Positions 56,460-64,000 of a stretch of DNA of 64,000 bases are shown piece by piece. The notes beneath the pieces are model-generated. The model was not told where the DNA came from. It saw only the letters and a program-made list of their open reading frames with translations, and made no database searches. This stretch comes from Diadophis punctatus similis (taxonomy: Eukaryota > Chordata > Lepidosauria > Squamata > Dipsadidae). Position numbers and translations under genes: made by a program. The stretch is from the NCBI GenBank assembly GCA_023053685.1, contig JALIGW010000032.1, positions 3,477,447 through 3,541,446 on the forward strand. Reading direction: 5' to 3'. The first letter of the stretch is position 1. Each line of letters starts with the position of its first letter.

Positions 56460-56560
56460 AGCTCAGGGTTGGACTGTGGGGTCATTGGTGCTCTCTGAGC
56501 TTGGTGTGTTTTTTTTGCAAACGTTTCATAACCAACATTTCATGCTAGAAAGAAATGGGG
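56460..56560 (-). mobile_element. Penelope class A fragment with degenerate hammerhead
   Basis: GGTGCTCTCTGAGCTTGG, TTGCAAACGTTTCATAACC and ATGCTAGAAAGAAATGGGG show the module in minus orientation. The CUGAUGA box is lost by deletion, while UAUGAAACGUUUGCAA remains. Confidence 0.5.
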
Positions 56561-56599
56561 TTTGCAGTTTTAGTCCTTATACTGTATGATGTAGGTGAC

Positions 56600-57895
56600 A
56601 GATCGTTTTTCTTATTTTTATTTATTTTTATTTGTTTGTCAAACATGTACAAGATAGCAGGTATAGGTATAAACATAAACATAAGCAAAGTAAGTACAGA
56701 TAAATGAGGACAATAGGACAGTAAGACAGGGAGGTTAGCCCCATTGGTGCGCTTATGCATGCCCCTTACAGATCTCTTAGGAATGGGATGAGGTCAACGG
56801 TAGACAGTCTAAGGTTAAAGTTTTTGGGGTTTGGGGAAGAAACCACAGAGTCGGGCAGTGAATTCCAGGCATTGATCACTCTGTTGCTGAAATCGTATTT
56901 TCTGCAGTCGAGTTTGCAGTGGTTTACATTGAGTTTGTATCTATTGTGTGCTCGTGTATTGTTGCAGTTGAAGCTGAAGTAGTCATTGACAGGTAGGACA
57001 TTGTGGCAGATAATTTTATGAACTACATTTAGATCAGATCGAAGGCGACGTAGTTCTAAATTGTCTAATCCCAGTATTTCAAGTCTGGTGGAATAAGGTA
57101 TTTTGTTGCAAACGGAAGAGTGGAGGACTCTTCTTGTGAAATATTTCTGGACTCTCTCAATTGTATTAATGTCCGATATGCAGTGCGGGTTTCAGACAGG
57201 TGAGCTGTATTCGAGAATTGGTCTAGCGAATGTTTTGTATGCTCTAGTTAGCAGTGTAATATTGCCGGAGAAGAAGCTACACAAGATTAGATTAACAACT
57301 CTTAGTGCCTTTTTGGCAATGTTGTTACAGTGGGCTCTGGCACTTAGGTCATTAGATATGAGTACTCCAAGGTCCTTGACAGAGTGAGGGTCATCTACAA
57401 GGTCGTGTCCTCCAAGCTTGTATTTTGTGTTCTGATTCTTTTTGCCAATGTGTAAGACAGAGCATTTGTTGGTTGAGATTTGAAGTTGCCAGTTGTTTGA
57501 CCATTCTGATACATGGTCAAGGTCTTTTTGAAGGGTAGCAGCATTATCGGTGGTGTTAAATAGTTTAACATCATCGGCGAAGAGAACACAGTTGCTTATA
57601 ATATGATCACAAAGGTTGTTTATGTAAAGTATGAAGAGTGTTGGTCCTAGAACGCTGCCTTGAGGGACACCACTGTTGACAGGTGCAGGATTTGAGAGAG
57701 CACTCCCTATTTTAACCACTTGTTGTCTGTTTGACAGGAACGCAGTTATCCAATTATGTAGGGGTCCAGAGATGCCATAAGATTTTAGTTTCAGAAGTAG
57801 TTTGTCATGTACCACTGAATCAAAGGCTGTACAAAAGTCTATGTAAATTGCGTCTATTGTTTTACCCTGATCGAGTTGTGTAGTCCATATATTTT
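56600..57895 (-). mobile_element. CR1-group (L3-type) LINE with RT palm
   Basis: Minus strand: YIDFCTAFDSVVHDKLLLKL (motif A), AFLSNRQQVVKIG, SGVPQGSVLGPTLFILYIN (motif B), LFADDVKLF (motif C), LQISTNKCSVLHIGK, RPILEYSSPV, then a frameshift near 57192 and a C-terminal part like that at 607-1131. The frame 57192-57815 is 207 codons. The 3' end near 56600 has TTTTTATTTATTTTTATTTG. 5' truncated at about 57895, where a Penelope remnant begins. Confidence 0.87.
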
Positions 57896-58020
57896 TACAG
57901 TGTAGGAATTGCAGATTACAGGATAATTTCTTCTCGGGCTGTTGGGTTTTTTTTGTTTACTTAAAATGTTTTGGAGAGCTTTAGTTGGTTTGTGTGCTAC
58001 ACTGATGCCATGTGGTTGTA
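57896..58020 (-). mobile_element. Penelope-like pol remnant
   Basis: TTCTTCTCGGGCTGTTGGG, TTTTGGAGAGCTTTAGTTGG and CTACACTGATGCCATGTGG match 2370-2465 in order. Antisense. Confidence 0.6.
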
Positions 58021-58088
58021 ATAGAACAAGCAATAAATAATACACTGATGGGGAAGTTGTATATAAACTGAGAGCAAGCTCCACTCCC

Positions 58089-58136
58089 TTCTAGCAATGA
58101 TGACGTTACCTAGTTGGGTTATAAAATGTCTGGAAG
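58089..58136 (+). ncRNA. Hammerhead-like motif, dimer unit 1
   Basis: CUAGCA, AUGAUGA (C3 to A), stem II GUUACC with GGUUAU around UAGUUG, then AAAAUGUCUGGAAG in place of GAAACGUC. Heavily decayed. Confidence 0.35.
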
Positions 58137-58209
58137 AAAGTGGCGCTCAGACAGCACCAAAGACCCCAGAATTATCCTCCTCCTCCTCCTCTCAGTAAAT
58201 CCCACTCCC

Positions 58210-58257
58210 TTCTAGCACTGATGATGTTACCTAGTTGGGTCATAAAATGTCTACAAG
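58210..58257 (+). ncRNA. Hammerhead-like motif, dimer unit 2
   Basis: CUAGCA, intact CUGAUGA (58218-58224), stem II GUUACC with GGUCAU, then AAAAUGUCUACAAG. The 5' box is intact; the GAA box has changed to AAA. Confidence 0.4.
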
Positions 58258-58305
58258 AAAACAACCAAGCTCAGAGAGCACCAAGGACCCCCACCAATGA
58301 CACTA

Positions 58306-58829
58306 TTTAAGAGAGAACAGGTCAGTTCTCATGCCATGAGCTGAAACAACAGGAGAGAGATAATCCCACAAAAAAACTACTCCCATGCCAGTTTTCATTA
58401 GGTTGTGCACCTTACAAAGTGCTTAAATGTCTTCTCATTTCAAACTGCTCTTCAGCTGTTTGAATTTCCCTGCAAACCGACTTTAGACAGGAGACAATAT
58501 TATTTTTTTAAGCAACGCGTGATGGATTCAAATATTTTAAGTCCATCAGTCAGTCAAACATCTTCACGAGCAGAAGATGGATGGACAGGCAGTTGGCCTT
58601 TTGCATCCAGATGGATCTTTTTTCCCCCTTCCTTTTAAGAAAGTAGCATGAGCTCATTTACTGCTCAAAGATACTGCCAAACAGTAGGGCCATCCTGGAA
58701 GGGTCTATGACTCACCATGGCCAACTCAATGTAGGATAATTCGCCATGGGACAGGAGTTACACTGATATCAAAGAACTGGTGGCAGCGAATCGGTAAAGA
58801 ACAGATGCAAAAGGAGGGACAAAATGAAA
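58306..58829. other. No gene recognised
   Basis: Non-repetitive sequence; nothing assignable. Confidence 0.4.
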
Positions 58830-59200
58830 TTGGTTGCAAGAACTGGGCATGGCTAGTCTAGTGAAGAGAAGGACTAGGGGAGACATGAGAGCAGTCTTCC
58901 AATATTTGAGGGGCTGCCACAGAGAGGGAGGGGACAAACTATTCTTGCGAAGCACCTGAAGGCCAGACAAGGAACAACGGATGGAAACTGATCAAGGAGA
59001 GATTCAACCTAGAAATAAGGAGGAACTTTCTGACAGTGAGAACAATCAACCAATGGAAGTTGCCTTCCGAAGTTGTGGGAGCTTCATCACTGGAGGCTTT
59101 CAAGAAGAGATTGGACTGCCATTATTATTATTTTTTTTGAAATGGTGTAGGGTCTCCTGCTTGGGTGGAGAGTTGGACTAGATGACCTATAAGGTCAGAT
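58830..59200 (+). mobile_element. CR1 LINE 3' end
   Basis: TTGCAAGAACTGGGCATGGC to GGACTAGATGACCTATAAGG, with frameshifts and a T run at 59130-59138. It faces the antisense CR1 at 59205, tail to tail. Confidence 0.88.
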
Positions 59201-59204
59201 ACAG

Positions 59205-61250
59205 ATACAAATTAACAGAGTTGGAAGGGATCTTGGAGGCCATCTAGTCCAACCTCCCACCCAAGAAGACCCTACACCATTTTTGACAGATGGTAGTCCA
59301 GTCTCTTCTTGAAAGCCTCCAGTGATGAAGCTCCCACAACTTCCGAAGGAAACTTCTGTTCCATTGGTTGATTGTTCTCCCTGTCAGAAAATTCCTCCTT
59401 ATTTCCAGGTTGAATCTCTCCTTCATCAATTTCCATCCATTGTTCTTTGTCTGGCCTTCAGGTGCTTTGGAAAATAGCTTGACCCCTTCCTCTCTGTGGC
59501 AGCCCCTCAAATATTGGAAGACTGCTATCATGTCTCCCCTGGTCCTTCACTAGACTAGCCATGCCCAGTTCCTGTAACCGTTCATCGTATGTTTGAGCCT
59601 CCAGTCCCCTCATCATCCTCATTGCTCTTCTCTGCACTCTTTCTAGAGTCTCAACGTATTTTTATGGTGTGATGACCAAAACTGGATGCAGTATTCTAGA
59701 TGTGGTCTTACTAAGACTTTATAGAGTGGTATTAGTACCTCACTTGATCTTGATTGTATTCCTCTGTTACGCCCCAGGGAGTTGGGTGGCATAGAAATCC
59801 ATTAAATTAAATTAAATTAATGCAATTTAGGATTGCATTGGCTTTTTTGGCTGCCGCTGCACACTGCTGGCTCATATTTAGCTGGTTGTCCACTAAGACT
59901 CCAAGATCCTTCTCACAGTTACTGCTACTAAGCCTGGTTTCACCCAGTATATGTGTACTTTTGGTTTTTCTTACCTAAGTGTAGGACTTTACTTTTCTCT
60001 ACATTGAATTTCATTTTGTTAGATAGGGCTCAGTGTTTTAAGTCTGTCAAGCTCCACCTGGATCTTGAGCCTATCTTCTAGGACAGTGATGGTGAACCTT
60101 TTTTCCCTCAGGTGCCGAAAGCACGTGCGCGTGCGCTATCATGCACGTGTGAGTGCCCACACCCATAATTCAATGCCTGGGGAGGGCGAAAACGGCCTCC
60201 CCAACCCCCGCAGAGGTCCTCTGGAGGCCAGAAACAGCCCATTTCCCGACTTCCGGTGGGCCCAGTAGGCCTGTTTTTCGCCCTCCCCATGCTCCAGAGG
60301 CTTCCCTGGAGCTTGGGGAGGGCACAAATGCCCCCCCAGAGGCCCTCTGGAAGCCTAAAATGCCCTCCCAGAGCCTCCACGTGAGCCAAAAATCAGCTGG
60401 CCAACACACACATGCACACTGGAGCTGAGCTAGGGCAAAGGCTCACGTGCCGGCAGATATGGCTCCACGTGCCACCTGTGGCACGCGTGCCATAGGTTCG
60501 CTATCACTGTTCTAGGATGTTAGCTATTCCTGCCAACTTAGTATCATCTGCAAATTTGGTAAGTTCCCCTTCTATTCCCTCATCTAAGTCGTTAATGAAG
60601 ATATTGAAGAGTACTGGGCCTAAAATGGAACCTTGTGGTACTCCACTGCTTACTTCATGTAGACTTAGACCCATTAAGGACTACTCATTGAGTACGGTTT
60701 GTCAGCCAGTTGGGAATCCATCTGGTGGTGATGCTACCTATCACTCTTTTTTCTAGCTTACGAAGAAGTAGGTTGTGGTCTACTTTGTCGAATGCCTTGC
60801 TGAAGTCTAAGTATATTATGTCCACAGTATTTCGCTGGTCTACTAATTTAGTCACTATGTTGAAGAATGAAATGAGATTGGTTTGGCATGATCTTTTTTT
60901 AACAAACCCGTGCTGACTGCTAATTATTACTTTACTTGTTTCTAGATGTTGGCAGATCTGTTTTTTTATTATCTTTTCCAGTATTTTCCCGGGTATTGAT
61001 GTTAGGCTGATTGGTCTGTAGTTTCCTGGGTCTGTTTTTTTTTTTCCTTTTTTGAAGATGGGAACCACATCAGCTCTTTTCCAGTCCTCTGGTAGTTCCC
61101 CGGTGTTTCGGGATTTTTGAAAGATGTGGTGCAGTGGTTCTGAGATGACATCTGCCAGATCCTCTGGGATGTAATCCGTCAGGTCCCGGTGATTTATACT
61201 CATCAAGATCATCAAGAACACAAGGTGTTCTCTTACTATTTTTTGGCGGT
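59205..61250 (-). mobile_element. CR1 LINE with RT palm, split by a hAT element
   Basis: Minus strand: ELPEDWKRADVVPIFKKGKK, PGNYRPISLTSIPGKILE, SSQHGFVKKRSCQTNLISF, YLDFSKAFDKVDHNLLL (motif A), [16 protein letters not shown] (motif B near 60630), [16 protein letters not shown] (motif C near 60530). The hAT element follows, then the C-terminal tail GDMIAVFQYLRGCHREEGVK up to the 3' end at 59205. An L2-like tail (GGGAGTTGGGTGGCATAG) is inserted at about 59771-59818. It is the most complete CR1 here, lacking the endonuclease. Confidence 0.9.
60084..60509. mobile_element. Non-autonomous hAT element (GATGGCGAACC group), 426 bp
   Basis: Termini CAGTGATGGTGAACCTTT and ATAGGTTCGCTATCACTG. Flanks TTCTAGGA are identical at 60076-60083 and 60510-60517. 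It lies in the CR1 palm just after the FADD motif. Confidence 0.95.
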
Positions 61251-61686
61251 CCCCTCCAATTCTTTTATTCTGTTCTGAATTCTGAATGACAAAAAATAAA
61301 ACATTTTTTATCTATTTTAAATAATTAAATTGAATTGATACATTGTCCCATAGTGAGTGGGTTGTGTTGAGTTGGCCATGGAGAGTTGGCTGGGTCAGGT
61401 TGTCCCATTACGATCCTGGAATACACTGATCCTCAGACCAGAACTTTTTCTGCCTAAATATAATATCTTATAATACTCATAATTCTTACCTAGAGGGTCC
61501 AGCTTCCTACACTGCATTCCTCCAGGCCAGTGGCATTGCTCACATGGGAAGTCACCAATGAATCAATGAAAATAAGGGAGAAAAATAACATTAAATTGTT
61601 CTGAAAATTCAATCTGTCCGTTAATTCAATGACTATTCATTCAGTAACTCTTCTATTTAATTCCTCTCATTTTCATTGCCTTGTAC
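61251..61686. other. No gene recognised
   Basis: AT-rich interval without identified repeat or exon. Confidence 0.4.
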
Positions 61687-62622
61687 AGGTGGTCCTTGAC
61701 TTATGACCACAATTGAGCCCAGCATTTCTGTTGTTAAGTGAGACATCCGTTTATTTATTTGAATGGATTTCTATGCCGCCCAACTCCCAGAGGACTCTGG
61801 GCGGCTCACAACATATTAGAAACCATTACAAAGTATAAAAATACAGTAATTAAAAAAGTACAAAAGTTAAAAAGAGAATCATATATTCATAATCAAAGGG
61901 GGAGACCCATATCTAATCTAGTAGGTCTCACTTTCACCCCGCTTGCCGGAAGAGCCAAGTTTTTATTGCTTTCCAGAAGGCCAGTAGGGTGGGGATGGTC
62001 CTGATCTCCGGGGGAAGCTGGTTCCAGAGAGATGGGGCTCCCACAGAGAAGGCCCTCCCCCTCAGCCCCGCCAACCGACATTGCTTGGTTGATGGGACCT
62101 GGAGGAGGCCGACTCTGTGGGCCCTAACCGGTCGTAGGGAGGTATGCGGCAGGATGCGGTCCCGAAGGTAACCTGGCCCTGAGCCATGTAGGGCTTTAAA
62201 GGTAACGACCAACACCTTAAATTGGTTCCAGAGACTAATGGGCAGCCAATGCAGCTGGCGGAGGATCGGTGTTACGTGACCGTTGAGTTTTGCCTCATTT
62301 TATGACCTTCCCGGCCACAGTTGTTAAGTGAATCGCTGCAGTTGATAAGTTAATCACCTGGTCGTTAAGTGAATCATGTGTCCCCCCCCCCATTGACTTT
62401 GCTGGTCAGAAGATCACAAAAGGGGATCACGTGACCCCCGGGACACATCAATGATCATAAGTATGAACCAGTTGCCAAGCGTCTGAATTTTGATCACATG
62501 GAGATGCTACAAAGGTTGTAACAGTGAAAAAATGGTCATAAGTCACTTTTTTCAGTGCCGTTGTAACTTTGAACGATCACTAAATGAGCTGTTGTAAGTA
62601 GAAAACTACCTGTAGTACTTTT
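61687..62622 (+). mobile_element. Mariner-like MITE split by an L2-like LINE
   Basis: Left part 61687-61745 (CAGGTGGTCCTTGACTTATG to TTAAGTGAGACA). Right part from about 62275 (GTGACCGTTGAGTTTTGCC) to 62622 (AAATGAGCTGTTGTAAGTAG, CTACCTGTAG). Confidence 0.75.
61746..62274 (-). mobile_element. L2-like LINE fragment, RT C-terminus and 3' end
   Basis: Minus-strand frame 61934-62215 starts MLVVTFKALHGSGPGYLRDR and continues with GLRGRAFSVGAPSLWNQLPP. The 3' end on the left has GAGGACTCTGGGCGGCTCAC and CCGCCCAACTCCC. Same family as 1-200 and 5211-5597. It inserted into the MITE. Confidence 0.87.
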
Positions 62623-62639
62623 TTTAAAAAAATGTAAAA

Positions 62640-62735
62640 AAAAATCATACTGTAAGCCACCCGGAGTCATTGTGATCTGTGAGGTGCACAACATAGAAAC
62701 TTAATAAGAAGTTGAATAAAAAAGCAAATAAATCC
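62640..62735 (+). mobile_element. L2/SINE-like 3' end fragment
   Basis: TAAGCCACCCGGAGTCATTG and GAAGTTGAATAAAAAAGC with an AAATAAAT end resemble short LINE/SINE 3' ends. Family not fixed. Confidence 0.4.
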
Positions 62736-62862
62736 ATTGAACAGTTCTTCCCACCAGCTGTTTGTATATGGGCTGCTCCTCTTTTGGCTACCTCTGCTAA
62801 GGAATGAGTTTTTGCATGAAAAACAATACGACGTTCCCTCGTGCACCATATGTAGGAGAAGG

Positions 62863-63020
62863 GGTGGCAGAAGCTGGGGTTGGAGTCAAAAGAGACATCA
62901 GCCTAGAATCCCTACATAGTCACAAGCGAGCTAAGCCCAACCTCCCTTGAATTCCACGGACCATTATCTAACTCCAAGCAGGTGTCCACCGTTAGTTGAG
63001 AAGATTTCTGTGCAGAGACC
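62863..63020. repeat. Dispersed repeat, uninterrupted copy
   Basis: Matches 32520-32666 plus 33346-33355 (GCCTAGAATCCCTACATAG, ATTATCTAACTCCAAGCAGG, GAGAAGATTTCTGTG) and so shows the pre-insertion site of the LTR at 32667-33345. Confidence 0.6.
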
Positions 63021-63084
63021 TTTAGCAATACATCATTTTAATCCGGACCTATACGTGTGGGCCTGGTCTTTGGCGCCTGGCCCC

Positions 63085-63700
63085 ATGTCAATGTCTAGTC
63101 TTGTGAAAAGAAGGACTAGGGGTGACATTTATTTATTTATTTATTTATTAGTGAGACTTATACACCGCCTCACAGTGCAAGCACGCTCTAAGCGGTTTAC
63201 ACCAGTAAGCAATGTATATTTATATTTCCCCCAACAATCTGGGTCCTCATTTTACCTACCTCGGAAGGATGGAAGGCTGAGTCAACCTTGAGCCGGTGAG
63301 ATTTGAACCGCTGACCTGCGGATCACAGTCAGCTAAAGTGGCCTGCAGTACTGCATTCTAACTGCTGCGCCACCTCGGCTCTGATAGCAGTGTTCCAATA
63401 TCTCAGAGGCTGCCACAAAGAAGAGGGAGTCAAGCTATTCTCCAAAGCACCTGAAGGTAGAACAAGAAGCAATGGGTGGAAACTAATCAAGGAGAGAAGC
63501 AACTTAGAACTAAGGAGGAATTTCCTGACAGTGAGAGCAATTAATCCGTGGAACAGCTTGCCTCCAGAAGTTGTAAATGCTCCAACACTGGAAGTTTTTA
63601 AGAAGAGATTGTATAACCATTTCTCTGAAGTGGTGTAGGGTTTCCTGCCTAAGCAGGGGGTTGGACTAGAAGACCTCCAAGGTCCCTTCCAACTCTGTTA
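63085..63700 (+). mobile_element. CR1 LINE 3' end split by a SINE
   Basis: CR1 sequence at 63090-63125 (AAGAAGGACTAGGGGTGACA) continues at about 63381 (GATAGCAGTGTTCCAATATC). The frame 63390-63638 reads FQYLRGCHKEEGVKLFSKAP and NPWNSLPPEVVNAPTLEVF and is intact to the CR1 stop, so this copy is relatively young. Confidence 0.93.
63126..63380 (-). mobile_element. tRNA-derived SINE
   Basis: Same family as 23967-24200, with a TTTA tail (63126-63150), GACTTATACACCGCCTCACAG, GGAAGGATGGAAGGCTGAG and head ending CGCCACCTCGGCT. Inserted in CR1. Confidence 0.87.
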
Positions 63701-64000
63701 TTTTATTCAATGTACTGTATCAACCACAATGTATTCTGGTTCCTCATGATCTCCCTTCTAGCCTTCCGAATCTAGGAAGGCACCGTAGAATTTTGACCCC
63801 TTTTTCACAGTGCTTAGATGCAAATTGGAAAGGGTTGCACATATTCATATCTCACCGGGGAGAATTCCCTAAGCCAACATTATATCAAGCAACGCTGTTT
63901 TCGAAACACTCTCCGCATTCAATAAAAATGTGATGCAAAAACAAATGCATACATTAGGTAAAAGTGAACCTGTAAAAGGCACACACATTTCTGTAAAAAT
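63701..64000. other. No gene recognised
   Basis: Non-repetitive to the right edge; nothing assignable. Confidence 0.4.

Larger units (their letters stand above)
58021..58305 (+). mobile_element. Penelope-like terminal module, class A, tandem dimer
   Basis: GGGGAAGTTGTATATAAACTG (TATA-like), CAAGCTCCACTCCCTTC, first hammerhead-like motif, then a second unit 121 bases later (CCCACTCCCTTCTAGC) with an AGCTCAGAGAGCACCAAGG block after it. (CTC)n lies between the units. Confidence 0.62.

Overview
The window is vertebrate nuclear DNA, almost certainly from a squamate and most likely an advanced snake. It carries CR1, L2/L3-like, R4/Dong-like and Penelope-like retroelements, tRNA SINEs with a BovB-type tail, very long GATA/GACA tracts and (AATAG)n tracts at LINE 3' ends. 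No prokaryotic features, operons or CRISPR arrays are present.

Only one host coding feature can be supported: a 129-nt exon at 52257-52385 on the + strand. It encodes the first part of RRM2 of a CELF (CUGBP/Elav-like) RNA-binding protein, best matching CELF4. It has a good acceptor, a good donor and the expected intron phases. The rest reads as intron: the upstream intron fills 1-52256 and the downstream intron starts at 52386. A 35-bp minisatellite of about 45 units begins about 40 nt after the donor.

Layout. 1-8.4 kb: a Penelope-like element (PLE) broken by an L3-type LINE and a hAT element, PLE terminal modules carrying hammerhead-ribozyme-like folds, a 75-bp-arm perfect palindrome, and a 525-bp (TTCTA)n tract between convergent LINE tails. 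8.4-13.4 kb: CR1 pieces, a 5S rRNA-like pseudogene, and an R4/Dong-type LINE with a 339-codon open frame embedded in (TTA)n. 13.4-16.8 kb: long polypyrimidine/polypurine tracts and a solo LTR. 17.6-22.5 kb: a 3.4-kb decayed LINE with nested LTR and CR1 insertions between 67-bp direct repeats. 23.5-27.4 kb: a three-level nest (SINE in LTR in another repeat). 27.4-41 kb: many non-autonomous hAT elements with exact 8-bp target duplications, two more solo LTRs, mariner-like MITEs and CR1. 42.9-51.4 kb: a solo LTR, large microsatellites, a tandem array of hammerhead-like PLE modules (about 47.7-48.8 kb) and a GGAA/SINE composite array. 52.2-54 kb: exon and minisatellite. 54.5-64 kb: GATA/GACA tracts, three LINE families, more PLE modules, CR1 and SINEs.

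The most interesting signals are (1) two sequence classes of hammerhead-like folds in PLE modules, with stem II kept paired despite different sequence, including tandem dimers and one array of five to six; (2) the minisatellite with a 12-unit internal duplication beside the CELF4 exon; and (3) one tRNA-type SINE head joined to two different LINE tails. All family assignments come from reading the sequence and from memory; no database search was run.
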